Of a stretch of 64,000 nt of DNA, positions 22,138 through 33,854 are shown one piece after another. The notes beneath the pieces were generated by a model. That model was given only the letters and a program-made list of their open reading frames with translations, had not been told where the DNA came from and ran no database searches. This DNA is from Fragum whitleyi. Taxonomy: Eukaryota > Mollusca > Bivalvia > Cardiida > Cardiidae. The DNA is taken from positions 4,463,501-4,527,500 of the forward strand of contig OX411552.1 in the NCBI GenBank assembly GCA_948146395.1, in the 5' to 3' direction. The position numbers and the translations under genes are program-made. The first letter of the stretch is position 1. Each line of letters starts with the position of its first letter.

Positions 22138-23035
22138 CACAGGGTATAACGTGCCACGCCGACACCAGAAGGTTCGTGGACACCTGATCGATTTTTTCGA
22201 CACGGAACTAACGGTGGAGCAACTTTTTGACTGATTTATAAAACCGCAATAATCATTTTCATTTCAAATTTTAGTATCACTGTCGAGATAAATGGTTCTT
22301 CTTTTAGGAAATAAAAGTAGAGGGTAAAAACTAAGCCAAATGAGCTAGTTCTAGCCCTAGGAGTGAGTGACTCTGCTTGTTTTTTAGGTTTGTCATTAAT
22401 TTTTGTCAAACAACCTGACTATTCTTAATTACTTGTGATTATCTAAGAGCATTTATGTGTCCTCTACACGCATACCAAATTTCTCGGCGAAAGATGCACA
22501 TAAAGCGAAGATATTCGTACTTTTATTGGCCTGGGTAGCGGAAAATATGATAACAAGACACCCCCTATCACAAATTCTGGTGTCGATTTCCAATCGAAAA
22601 AAAATCAGGGGGTGTCTAGTTATCATATTTTTCGCTACCCAGGCCAATGAAAGTACGAATATCTTCGCTTTATGTGGATCTTTTGCCGAGAAATTTGGAA
22701 TGTGTGTAGAGGATACATAAATGCTCTTAGACAAACACAAACAGTGAAGAATGGTCAGGTTGTTTGACAATAAATTAATGTCAAACCTAAAAAACGAGCA
22801 AAATCACTCACTCCTAGGGCTAGAACTCGCTCATTTTGCTTAGTTGTTACCCTCCCCTTTTATTTCCTAAAAGAAGAACCATTAATCTCGACAGTGATAC
22901 TAAAAATTGAAATGAAAATGATTATTTTGGTTTACAAATCAGTCAAAATCTTGCCCCACCGTTAGTTCCGTATCGAAAAAATCGATCAGGTGTCCATGAA
23001 CCTTCTGGTGTCGGCGTGCCACGTTATACCCTGTG
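22138..23035. mobile_element. Fold-back element FB6, 898 bp, near-complete palindrome
   Basis: The ends CACAGGGTATAACG and CGTTATACCCTGTG begin two arms of about 440 bp that pair almost throughout, with only about 20-40 bases unpaired in the middle (near 22570-22600). It is flanked by TAATC on both sides (22133-22137, 23036-23040). Unit 1 has the uninterrupted site (..CATTCCAATCCAACC.., CAATC at 13759-13763). The open frames on both strands at 22453-22770 mirror each other and are a by-product of the palindrome. Confidence 0.93.
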
Positions 23036-24392
23036 TAATCCAACCGATCTAATTATTCCGCTACTTTATTGACTGATGGAGGTTTGAAATAATTTGTTTG
23101 GTCCGTGAAAACATCTAACAATAACACAAATATTAGTATATTAAATCAAAGAAAAGAAGAAGAAAAATATCGTTTCATCCCCTTAATTCCATCCAAAACA
23201 AACTTTTCCCATTTATTCAACTTCATTACGAATTCATTCAAATATCTACCACCTTGTCAACTAACTTACTAATTTATAGTTACCCTTAACTTTCTTACAA
23301 CCCGTACCTAACTTACTAGATATATCTGGTTACAGGGAACTATTACAATCTCCCGCCATCTGTCACATTTTGTCTAGGGAATTAACGATGAAGTAAACAA
23401 AGATAAGGGCGGTCTCTCATTGGTCCATAATTTATCAAGATCACATCTAATAATTTATTTTCGGAGATTTACATTGTTTCTACAAGTTAGGTGCAAACTG
23501 GGAAAGGTGAGAGTCTATTTTGGGTCTTGAAAGACATTTTTTAGACATTGGTGTATTTTCCGGAACCGACTGTGAAATTTGGCGGCCGGGGAGGGTTATC
23601 TTAAAGATGACGTCAATACTCATTGAAAAACGGATCATGCTATAGTCAAAATGGTCTATGTGCGACAGATTTTTCTTTAATTTTATATAAGGCTTGACTT
23701 CCTGTTAATTTTTGGGGCGGAGCTTTTTATACTTTTGTTATAATGCTCGACAACGGGAAATGTAATAGTTCCCCATAACCTATTTAGGATGAAACATTTA
23801 ACCGAGGCCCTGTGTATCCGTGCTGTACATTTGACAATAGCTTTGGTCTGTATTCTTGCACTTTTCGCGTAACAACAAAACGCCTTCTGTTAAGCCATTC
23901 GAAGCCGGTGAACTATTAAATTGTATAAATTATTTCGAATAAAGTAACCGATATCTGTTTTGCTTTATCATGTTTTTTTTTTTTAATTTATCTCACTTGG
24001 AAAAATTCTGTTAAAACGTGTTCAATGCAACGGCGAATAGCAATATTCTCAATTTTATTAATTTAAAAAATGTAGTTTGTCTTCTTTACATCAGAAACAA
24101 AAGGGTTCCATTCAATATCAAAGGTCGTCAAGGTATGGCTTTTCTTATATTGAAGGCAACCTTATTTCTTTAATGCTTTTCGGTGGTTTATCGAGAAATC
24201 GCAAAAGCAGTGAAATTATCAAAAACTTTACCCTGCTTTTGTGCATTTCATTCTATCTGACGTCATCTATGCGAGGTGAAATAAGTGACGTCACAATGAA
24301 CGTTGCATAGCAATCACGCGCAAAATGACGCGCTTTACCAAAATATGTGCTATAAATTTATTATTTTGTCTCAGTTTTGCAATTAAGAAATA

Positions 24393-24536
24393 GAATAATC
24401 GTTTGTTTTTCGAGTAAGATCGATTAATATTTCGTTTCGTGAACAACAAAGCTATATTTTAACTAGTGGAAATATGGTTTTGTTGTTCACTCAATGAAAT
24501 ATAAATCGATCTTACACTGAAACAAACGATTATCCT
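24393..24536. repeat. Fold-back FB5, unit 2 copy with shortened tip
   Basis: Same arms as 16089-16249, but the tip reads ACTAGTGGAAATATGG. About 16 bp of the hairpin apex is missing. Confidence 0.85.
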
Positions 24537-24625
24537 CTATGCAAATCAATGCGTCACGTAGAGAGATATAATTGAACTTATATGTCTCTAGATGAGGTGC
24601 ATGTTATAGATAAGGAACATTGGTA

Positions 24626-24945
24626 ATGAACATAATGAAATTGACATCCACTCTGCATGTAAAACCGTCTAATTCGACCAATTGTCGCCAATTCAAATTA
24701 TTCGAAACAGTCATTCAAATAATTTAAAACGTTTGAGTTAGTTTGAAAAAAACCTTTTTGGACCCTTCAGGCACATATATAATTATATAAAAAGTGTGTA
24801 TATTTTGCAAAAGGGTGTTCATGAACGACATGAGCGATATTCCATTACATTGTACCCTTTAATCTTAATCAAAACTCGTTTATTTCGCCCATTAGTTTCC
24901 ATTCCGAAATCATTTGCTCAGTCAATTTCACGATGTTGTTTATTA
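24626..24945 (-). mobile_element. MITE family A, degenerate copy A7b
   Basis: Duplicate of A7a, nearly identical to it. Confidence 0.6.
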
Positions 24946-25612
24946 CATGTATATGACCGTGTGTCTAGTTTGACTGTTGCGTCAGAAGGTGGTCTGGCAT
25001 GTCTGCAATAAGCAATAATCATGTTAATTAGGGTAAATGTTAATAATCACGGGTAATAGGCTGATTAATTACATAATTCTAGCAAATAGTTTTGGATTAG
25101 TGGGTTATTATATACCGGGGCGTTACATGTAAGGTCTATCACTCTAGATTCTGAAAGAGAAAAGGGAGAAAGTCCGAGCAATAAGCTGCTTGCTTACATT
25201 CAAAGTTTTAATCTAACATCGGCCTAACAAGGACTCATACATTAATTTCATATTGGCACCTGCTTAAGTTTCATGAGTCAATTTCTTTAATTTGAATTAT
25301 CAATCGAAGAATTAATCCTTCATTTTCATGCGAACATTGACCTTTCTCTGATCGAAAGAAAAATAATTTTGGCATATACTGCATTCTAGGAGCAATGCAA
25401 GAAAGCAACAAGAAATTGGACGTTTCAAACAGAATTTTTGTTGACCCCAAAATGGTTCATTGGACCGACACATAGGGCCTATAGTTTAGAGATTTATAGC
25501 TTCTCACATTTTAGACTCAAACACACAAAAAACGTCACCCCCCAAAACCCCTGTTTATTGTTCAGTACTTGGTGATTCTAATGAGGTGCGATCTGCTCCC
25601 GTAGATGTATTT

Positions 25613-26172
25613 ATTAAAGATGCTGAAAATGGACTGACATACGATGGTCATAATTGGGCATACAATATCAAACAGATCCTCACAGAAAATGGACTTTTAT
25701 TCATTTGGCAAAACCAATTAACGATGCAAATAGAATTTAAGCCAATAAAATATTATATTCTACAGAATTATTATCAACAATTGTATTCATCAATAAATAA
25801 TTCTTCACGATTAGAAACCTATTGCCTATTTAAACATTCTTTTGCTTTAGAAAAATATTTGTATACGGTCAAAGAATCAAACTTTAGAATAGCTTTAACA
25901 AGATTCCGAACCTCGTCCCATAATCTTGAAATTGAACAAGGTAGATATGAAAATCGTAATAGAAACCTTCGAACTTGAATTCAATTGAAAACGAGTATCA
26001 TTTTCTGCTAGTCTGTCCAAAATATTCAAATTTACGAAATAAATATCTCAAGCGCTATTACTACACGTGGCCAACAATCCAGAAATTTATTAATTTGTTA
26101 TGCGGCACTTCGCGAAAGAAACTTAACAACTTAGGTAAATTTATCTATCACGCAAACCAGCTAAGAACATAA
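25613..26172 (+). pseudogene. LINE ORF2 C-terminal remnant
   Basis: Two overlapping frames (stop 25976-25978; then 25975-26172) together represent the last ~180 residues of a LINE polymerase protein. The R-F-R-x-S-x-H-x-L-x-I-E-x-G-R and E-Y-H-F-L-L-x-C-P motifs follow the reverse transcriptase in several LINE clades. No catalytic domain is present, so it cannot encode activity. Confidence 0.75.
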
Positions 26173-26350
26173 CTTAATATAATTAAATTTTATATTATTG
26201 AAATTAGAGGGATCGGAATATTATCCATATTTCTGTTATTAAAATAAGCTCTTCATGTTAATCCATGTAATATTGTAACGAATTGCTATATGTATGCTTT
26301 AAGCATGTAAAAAATGCTTTATGCAATAAAATATATGTATGTATATATGT
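25617..26350 (+). mobile_element. LINE 3' end, 5'-truncated, with 12 bp target duplication
   Basis: Inserted in unit 2 only. ATGTATTTATTA is repeated at 25605-25616 and 26351-26362; unit 1 has a single ..GTATTTATC.. site near 17318. It carries the C-terminal end of a non-LTR retrotransposon ORF2. The frame to 25978 ends with LTRFRTSSHNLEIEQGRYEN. A second frame, 25975-26172, has NEYHFLLVCPKYSNLRNKYL. The two are out of frame, so the protein is broken where a Cys-rich motif would be expected. A 3' UTR follows, ending in ATGT/ATAT repeats. It matches the structure left by target-primed reverse transcription. Confidence 0.85.
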
Positions 26351-26502
26351 ATGTATTTATTACCACACACCTCTGAAACCAGAAGCGCAGTATCGCAGTT
26401 GAAATTACTATGAATGCTCTGCAAATACCACCATATATTTCTATTTCTAAAATAGGATCTACTTGAAAGCGTCTTGACATTTTGAGTTTTGCTCGTTCAT
26501 AA

Positions 26503-26645
26503 GACAACCCTGCGTTCTGGATGACAAAACGATGCAAAATGTCTGCCAATTTTACCCCGTCTTGCACGCAAGTGTACGAGCAAAACGAGGTATAATCGGC
26601 AATTAGTTTGTACCGTTTGGTATTTCTGAACGCAGGGCAACTGAA
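26503..26645. mobile_element. MITE family D, copy D2
   Basis: Duplicate of D1. Termini CAACCCTGCGTTC and GAACGCAGGGC are better preserved than in D1. Confidence 0.78.
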
Positions 26646-27144
26646 CTGCTAAATACAATTTGTGCGTTATGATGTCAGAACGGCGTCATGTCATGTTTCG
26701 TGTACGCTTTGTTATATGAAGTTATGTTTGAAGAATAAAGGAGAGGCTTATTATACCTATAACTGTTAAAATGCTCCCTTGGAACATTTCTGTGCATTAA
26801 TGTCAATTCTGAATATGCCCTTTCTCGTGATCATTGTTTCGGTGTCAATAAAAACGAGATTCAGAAATCCCGTACCAAAAGATAGACGTAATAGAACAAT
26901 CGGGAAGGCAATGAGCGGATTTACGAACAGTTTCTGCATTGCCAATGCTATGTTATTTTGCCATAAATATTCTCCTTAACGAACAGTAAAAGCTTAATTT
27001 GTAAGTGAGCAAATTTCCAATCATTATTGAATATTAAAATCATTGCATAGTAGATATTTCGAGGTTTCATTGCCAATCGACGATAAATTTTGTTTAAAAA
27101 AGTACGTACAGTTTTCAAAACAATTCGGTAATTTGGTTGCTATA

Positions 27145-27279
27145 CATGTAATTATAAAATATCTATTCAGTGCCAAATCAAAGAATCATCTTATTCTATG
27201 CAATGTAACGTATACATGTAGTTAATAAAATATCTATTCAGTTCCAAATCAAAGAATTATCTTATTCTATGCAAATAAC
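27145..27279. repeat. ~70 bp direct duplication inside unit 2
   Basis: TACATGTA..AAAATATCTATTCAGT(G/T)CCAAATCAAAGAAT..CTTATTCTATGCAA occurs twice. Unit 1 has one copy (about 18102-18155). Confidence 0.85.
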
Positions 27280-27757
27280 GTGGCTATTCAGTATTTCAAA
27301 TATATGTTATTTTGGGAGATCACCTGTCTAGCATCGCTATTTTTAGTACCTGTTTTGCTACTTTTCTCACCGATAAACGAGTAATTAATGGATAACTGGT
27401 AACTGAAAGTCCATAGATAGAACTTGTTTGATATACGAGGCACCCGACAAAGAGTGTAAAACATCATTATGAGACTCGATTATGTACAGGCCTCGCTAAG
27501 AACTTGCTCATTTTAAGAAATAAAGCATAAATAGTAAATGTGTTTGCAAAGTATTCGTGCAATTAAACAATGTCATGACTTTCATTGGCGTAAACCAATC
27601 GATTATTGTTATGAATCAAAGTTTTGTTGATATTATGAGACATAATTACTTGACCCCCGACGGCAACCATTGATTAGCGACATAGCAAATTGGGTCCGAA
27701 ACTGCTCCTAAGTAAATGAGCTTAAATAGAAAACAGAAGTAAATTAAAGTACATGTA

Positions 27758-28146
27758 CAGTTTAGAACATCGTGATATTGACAAGATGAATGGTTTTGGA
27801 ATTGGTATGGAATTCAATGGAATAAAACAGAGGGAATACAATATCGCTTATTTTTTCATTATGAGCGGAATTAGCTTTATTTATTTCATCTCTTTGAAAA
27901 ATATAAATTCAACTGCCATAAATATATCCATTTGTCTCCATGAATCAAGAGCACGATTCCAAATTCAAGCAAGTAATTCAAAAAATAAAAGTGAATTCTG
28001 GAGCGTTTTTATAGCTTTTTGGCGATTTTGGAATGTGTTTGGATGGTTTGGGTAAGTGCATATATTTGGATTGAATGTACAGAGCATTTAGTGATTTAAA
28101 GCGTTTAGAATGATTTTGACCGGAATGTCAATAGCACGATGTAATT
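27758..28146 (+). mobile_element. MITE family A, copy A9
   Basis: TA-CAGTTTAGAACATCGTGATATTGAC at the left; GAATGTCAATAGCACGATGTAATT at the right. The middle is diverged and the inner hairpin half lost. The 100-residue frame 27753-28055 lies across it and is not a gene. Confidence 0.7.
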
Positions 28147-28809
28147 GAAAGGTGAATCTTTTCAAAAATATTTGAAAGTAAAATAATAAAAAAAAGGTCG
28201 AGAATGACGGTCAATAGGATACATTTGAATAAATTATATTTGATTTGTCAATCGACAATAAAGATAAGGCAATAAATTATGGCATAGCAGGAATAGAATG
28301 GGCTTTTATAAGTAAGATGCCAAAATTCTAATGTTTTACCGCGATTTTATTGACATGACCTTGAACCTCGCTCTTTAGATTGATAAAAACCTGTTAATAT
28401 ATATTCGACTTTGCACGTGCTTTCACGTGATAAAATTACAAACGGCGTTGAATACAAAACATATTTTGAAAAATATTAAAACATGTCATTTGATTGATAT
28501 TTAAGCGAGTTTTAAAGGAGGTCGAGTTCGGGTCAAATTAACCAAGGTATACAATATAGTATTTTTTTCAACGTTTGATTGTATGTAAGCATGTAAAGCA
28601 GAAAACTGGTTCACATAAAATGATACTATCTCTAATTATTTTTTACTTCCCCAAAGATGTGGTAAACAATTACCACTTTGTTTAATAATAGTGCATAGTT
28701 GATCTTTGATAGAAAATACAAATACGAATACCAATTATTTATTTGCTATTCAAAGTGCAACATCTGTAGTTGGAAGTTTTCAAACATATCATTATACAAG
28801 GCCACTCTT
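28147..28809. other. Non-coding intronic stretch, nothing recognised
   Basis: AT-rich, no long frame and no repeat I could match elsewhere in the window. Confidence 0.5.
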
Positions 28810-29270
28810 AAAAGAATTATAGACGCGACTGAATAAAACCATAGCCATACAAAAAATCAACATTAAAAGTATTTAAGAAATGGAATTCGTTTTTGAAAGA
28901 GGTGATTTTTCCCCTTTTCAAGTGTTCGAAACCAATAAAAGAACAAGTCACTGCATAACACATACAGGTACACATTGCGTAGCCACACATAATGGGGCGG
29001 ATTGATGTAGAGGAGAAATATTTTTTTTCTTTTGTCAAAGAGTTTAGATAGCAAATTACTAATATTTAGTAATATAGAGTGTCTTCTGAGATCGTCAATC
29101 AGAAATCAAAAATCATATTTATAAAGTTTGATAGATTTTTGTTTTTGGAAAATATTTAATGGAGATGTCCCGGATCTTTCTTTTAAAGAAGAAAATGCCT
29201 GAACAAAAGTATTAGATAGGAAGAGTTAATCAAATAAATTTAGCCCAAAAGAAACTGTCTTTAAACTAGT
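28810..29270 (-). mobile_element. LINE 3' end, decayed
   Basis: Read on the minus strand it parallels 32060-32640. Shared elements: PKTKIYQTL against PNTKNYQTL in conceptual reading, AATATTAGTAATTTGCT against AATATTAGTAATTTACT, and the untranslated GTGTACCTGTATGTGTTAT. Frames are broken and no catalytic part is present. Confidence 0.6.
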
Positions 29271-30037
29271 CATCAAATGGTTAAATCGACAGCATGTTTT
29301 TATTCGCCACAGGTTCATTAAGCTTAACTATGTCACCCTAGCAAAAGGAAAACTACAACAACCACTTATCATATTATGTATCTACTACGTCTATACATTT
29401 ATTATTGTATTAGTACAGAATAAAGGTTTTAAACTTAAATCAAAATTCAAGAAAATCCCAAGTTGAGCTCGAAAAAGTTAAGTTATCACGGGCCTAGTCA
29501 TTTTTTATCTTCGAACGAAAGGATAGTGGTTCTATGATTTACCCTCTCTTACACAAACATACACAGTCTGTGTAAACACTTACGTTCCTACATAGCTATA
29601 TACCTATGTATTACATTCCGCCTGTTTACCCATTTCTCAGAATATCAATTCTGACATTTACCGTGGATCGAAATTATCCTGCTGGAAAAGGTTTCACTAA
29701 TAATATGTTCTCTCGTGGACTGATCGGAGAATCGACTGCTTATGTTTAGAGTGCCAGTTTCATTGGAACAGAACATAACAATCTTAATTGACCAATTCAA
29801 CTTGATCACATATGGTTTATCGTCGAAGAGCATACGTATAAAACGACCTGCATAAGTATGGATAGTTTTAGATATAAACAAAATAATAGAAAAAATATAT
29901 TTGCGGAAATAATGAAACATATAGAGTCTTACTAGAATTTCTGAAATGAGGAAAAATATAGAGTCCATTGAGTTTCAGAGGCCTGAGGTACGGATAAGAA
30001 AGGGTAAAGCGAGGCTAGAATCATTTTTCTCACCCAA
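29271..30037. other. Non-coding intronic stretch, nothing recognised
   Basis: AT-rich, with short anonymous frames on both strands (for example 29645-29968 minus) lacking any family signature. Confidence 0.5.
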
Positions 30038-30122
30038 ATCCTATTTTGTGGGTACTCATTTGAATCGTCTCAGTGCGACGATTCCAACTGAGACGATTTC
30101 AATTAGTACCCGCAACATAGGG
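30038..30122. repeat. Palindrome family P, copy P2
   Basis: GGGTACTCATTTGAATCGTCTC and GAGACGATTTCAATTAGTACCC, with an extra GCGACGATTCCAACT in the loop that repeats part of the arm. Confidence 0.85.
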
Positions 30123-31067
30123 TTTATGCAAGCATTAAAGACAAACCTTAATCTAGAGTCCAAAATACTCCCTCTATATTTAGTTCTGAAAATGGGTTCT
30201 AGATATAGATGTAGCAGGTTCCGCCGAATTGTAAATTACCGCTTTCTTTAACAACTAAAAGAAAGAATTTTGATATTATTGAAAAACCAGAGCAATTGAT
30301 AAAAAAAAAAAAAAAACCGTCTGCATTGTTCTCTAACAGTTTAATTTCGTGTTAGGTAGGAATGGGCATCGGCTTCCACACTCTGTCAACCGGAATCCTG
30401 GCATTTGTTTATCTTATGTCTTTTTGCGAGTTGTTTAAAAGGACCGATATTGAAAAGATTCCATACAAGGAAATAGCGTGGAATAATGATAGTGTAATTT
30501 CATAATCTAGCTATATATCAACAGTAGATATCAATTTGATGACTGTATAATTGAATTTAGCAACATTACTACGTCAAAAGTACAATTCAATTCTTATCAT
30601 AAAAAATAACCAAAAACTTTCTCTTTTGAATGGAAAGGTATCCTGATTTTTTAACTAGAATAAAGCAAAACTATTGTTTTCAAACATATCGGAAAGTAAG
30701 AATAATTCATTTTTTACTTCTTTTTGAAAAAAGCTTTTTAATGCGAAAAATCAGCAAAATAAGTGCATTTTTAACTATTGATAGCATATTAAGTAAATCT
30801 AATAGATCTAAAGATCAAAGAATAATTTCACTGGAAATACTTATTGTATATATGTATAAGGTCTGTCAACAGGTATTTCTTTTATAGCTATCGGCAAGGA
30901 CTGAACTTATACTAAACCTAAACAACAACAAAAACAAAAACAAAAAACAAAAAAAACCCCAACATTGTACTGAGAAAATTCCCGGTACCACCCAATGATA
31001 ACTCTAGCTTGAAATCATCGCGGAAAAGCACCTTCAAATTTTGTTATAACGACTGTTCAATGATAAT
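30123..31067. other. Non-coding intronic stretch
   Basis: AT-rich, with A-rich runs at 30300-30316 and 30930-30958. No gene or interspersed repeat recognised. Confidence 0.5.
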
Positions 31068-31340
31068 CTAAAACAATTGTGAACAAGAAAAAAAATTATC
31101 GGGCGGAAATGAATTACCCGCAATTTCCGGCGTTAGTCGTCCGGCGTGCGTCGTGCCACGTGCGTCGTCCACAATTTCTTTAAACATCTGCTTCTCCAAT
31201 TTTGGGCCAATCTTGATGAACCTTGGCAGGAATGTTCCTTGGGTCAAGCTATACAAAAGTTGTTCAAATAAATGAAATCCACCATTAACTTTCCCTTTAC
31301 CTTGAACAAAACGGGTGAAAATAGAAAAATCTTCAAAAAT

Positions 31341-31612
31341 CTTCTTCTCTGAAACCAGAAGGCAAACAGCTTTCATATTGGGTATGTAGCATCATCTAGT
31401 GGACCTCTACTAAGAATGTTCATATCAAGACCCTTTGGTCATATTTTGGCCGGGCGCAACCCTTTTTACATAGAATCAAAGAGCGAAACTCTTTAAAAAT
31501 CTTCTTCTCTGAAACCAGATGACAGACAGCTTTCATTTTGGTATATAGCATCATCTAGTGGATCTTTACCAAGTTTGTTCATATCAAGACCATGGGGTCA
31601 TATTTCGGCTTT
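31341..31612. repeat. 160 bp tandem repeat, two units
   Basis: CTTCTTCTCTGAAACCAGA begins at 31341 and again at 31501, followed by CAGCTTTCAT, GCATCATCTAGTGGA and TTCATATCAAGACC at the same spacing. The preceding 31090-31340 (CGTCCGGCGTGCGTCGTGCC..) belongs to the same larger repeat, of a kind I recall as common in bivalve genomes. The frame 31068-31376 minus lies across it. Confidence 0.8.
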
Positions 31613-31625
31613 ATTTTTCCGACTG

Positions 31626-31814
31626 TTTGTCTCTCACCAATGAGTCGATAATCGTAGACCTATGTGAGATACATGTAGCAGCTGGAGGCTAGGGGAGGAT
31701 GTGATGGTTGTACTGGTGAGAGAAATACCAGAACAATTGTTAGGTGCTCCAGCCGCCGCGATATAACTGGAAAAATGTTGAAATCGGCGTAAATCCCCAT
31801 TCAATCAATCAATT
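31626..31814 (+). mobile_element. SINE body without tRNA head
   Basis: GTCTCTCACCAATGAGTCGATAATCGTAG.., then GTGCTCCAGCCGCCGCGATATAACTGG.., ending CAATCAATCAATT. It is the 3' part of the element at 11050-11348 in the opposite orientation. Confidence 0.8.
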
Positions 31815-32059
31815 GATCCCTTGATGATTAAGTTTGTAGACTTAATCACACCAATCCCACACCAATCTAACCATTCGATGGATAGCCGGCATCAATAAAA
31901 AGTCGACTGATCAACCAAAACACTCATTTATAATGAAAAGTCTGTTGGGCTCTGACATTTCCAACAACTTTATTTGAAATATTTTCGAGAAATAGGCGAT
32001 ATGTAGCTACGACGTTTATGTCGCCCTCCAAATTTTTTGTTTATTGTGCCGTCTTGAAA

Positions 32060-32640
32060 ATATGTCTTGACAAGTATTAAGTAAATTCCGAAAATCGGCT
32101 CATAATTTAGAAATTGAAATGGGCGACATTACAAATTTGAAGTAGAGGAAAGAATATGTAGATAATGCTAATCTGAGGTAGAGGATGAAATTCACTTTCT
32201 CCGTAAATGCCCCAATCTTGAAGAAGAAAGATCCTGTACACTTTCGAAAAAAAATTCCAAATACAAAAAACTATCAAACCTTGATACATAATCATGGACT
32301 CTTTATCTGGTTGATAAGCTCAGAAGACATTGCATTATAAGAAATATTAGTAATTTACTCATTAAACTCGTTGTTTAAAGGAAAATAAATTTAGTACATT
32401 ATTTTTTCGTCCTTCTCTTCAAATGGCCCAATTGTGTGTAGATATCTGTGAATCAACGACAACGTGTACCTGTATGTGTTATCCGTTGACATGTTCATTT
32501 GTTTGGTGTTTTGTTAAAGTTGGTGGTTGTAAAATATTTTGCCCATGTTGGTTGCTTTTAATAGCAAATAATGAATTTGTATTGTATTGTATTGTATTGT
32601 ATGGTATTGTATTGCAGGTAAATAACGTCTAAATAATACT
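32060..32640 (+). mobile_element. LINE 3' end, decayed, with (ATTGT)n tail
   Basis: Conceptual reading with frame breaks gives SAHNLEIEMGD, then EDEIHFL..CPNLEE, paralleling SSHNLEIEQGR..NEYHFLLVCPKY in the copy at 25617. The 3' UTR (GTGTACCTGTATGTGTTATCC) is shared with the copy at 28810. It ends in an (ATTGT)n run at about 32579-32615. Confidence 0.65.
32579..32615. repeat. (ATTGT)n simple repeat
   Basis: Seven ATTGT-type units, with one altered (ATGGT); probably the LINE tail. Confidence 0.9.
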
Positions 32641-32827
32641 GGTATGTTTCCTTTTAGAGGCCAATGGTCAATCAATTGACAAGAACACATATCGATGGCT
32701 ATTAGTGAAATTTCCGTCCAGATAGTTATTTTTCCCGGAAAAGTGTAGACAATGAGCGTAGATCAATAACTATCTAATGATCATGTCAATTGCAGACGTA
32801 CTCTAGCAAGGAAATTGATTTGGGGGC

Positions 32828-32868
32828 CAGCAGACGAATCGGACAAGATATTTACCATTCGTCTGCTG
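32828..32868. repeat. Hairpin GCAGACGAATCGG
   Basis: GCAGACGAATCGG..CCATTCGTCTGC across a 13-base loop. Confidence 0.75.
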
Positions 32869-33112
32869 AAATTACAGCTTAGGAATCTCAATTGTGATAA
32901 CCACCACTTTCGAATAAAGAACGGGAACCAAATATAAAAAAAGTCACATTAGTCAAGTATAATAATTCACACAAGTTGCTCAAAACTAAAAAAAGTGTAT
33001 TAACTGATCAAAGATATTGGTTACCACGTTTTGCATCATTAAGATAAAATTAGTTATTTGTCTGTAAGTTAATTTTTTTTCAAGCAAAATCATGGTTTGA
33101 AGGTCAATTAGA

Positions 33113-33193
33113 AGGTTTCGAAGTTAAAAACCAAATTATCTATTTCTATATAGTATAGAAATAGATCAATTGGGTTATAATTTCGATACCTTC
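33113..33193. repeat. Palindrome around ATCTATTTCTATA
   Basis: GAAGGTTTCGAA..ATCTATTTCTATA and TATAGAAATAGAT..TTCGATACCTTC pair. Confidence 0.8.
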
Positions 33194-33683
33194 TTATCAC
33201 CCTATCAGCCATGATATTGCAGATCAGTTATTTGTCTGGTTGAAAGAAAGACTAACTGACAGACAACTAACTAACTACCTTTATCTTACTAGTTTAAATG
33301 TATTAATTTATCAACTAGCGAAACACACGTCGGGATTAAAAAAAAAAATAACAAAAAACGACAAAACAAATAGTAAAAGTATCCTATAACCAAAAAAGTA
33401 ATGAAAATGAAATAATAGATTTTTTTCTAAAAATGAACAGGAGTTCTTAACTGCATGGTTATTTCAGTATCTGTGGAAGCTATTCAATTGGCCTCTCTTC
33501 CAAAGCTCGATAAAAGATCGTTTATGTCTAAAAGCTTTTAGTCGGACCCTATATATTGACGATAGTGTCTAATCTTATTACATCGCAGTTTATTGTTCGG
33601 CCTGTTTTACAGCTGTTGGGATCATTTTGTGATCATTTTGGGTGATTCTGGGATCTCAAAAGAGAGGCGATGAAGAGCTATTA

Positions 33684-33805
33684 CAGTAAGGAACATCGTG
33701 AAAATGACAAGTTGAATGATTCGGAATGAAATTGAATCAAAATGTAATGAGAGTTTTGAAGGAATTTCCTTGACGGTTAAACATTATCGACAATTCCGTC
33801 ATTCT
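33684..33805 (+). mobile_element. MITE family A, left-end fragment A10
   Basis: TA-CAGTAAGGAACATCGTGAAAATGAC, the GAATGATTCGGAATG arm, then a decayed AAACATTATCGACAATTC. No right half. Confidence 0.65.
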
Positions 33806-33854
33806 AGATAGATTCGTACTTCACTCGAATCGGAATGTTGAGGGTATGAGCTTC

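Larger units (their letters stand above)
18965..27660. repeat. Segmental tandem duplication, unit 2 (~8.7 kb)
   Basis: Second copy of 10160-18533, same orientation. Insertions private to this unit: a hairpin (19336-19393), FB6 (22138-23035), a LINE 3' end (25617-26350), and a local 70 bp duplication (27145-27279). About 330 bp at 20720-21050 has no counterpart in unit 1 (around 12340) and is otherwise anonymous. Confidence 0.93.

Noticed and set aside
22453..22770. Open frames of 105 and 87 residues on opposite strands with similar peptides
   Set aside because: They are mirror images produced by the FB6 palindrome; neither shows a domain.
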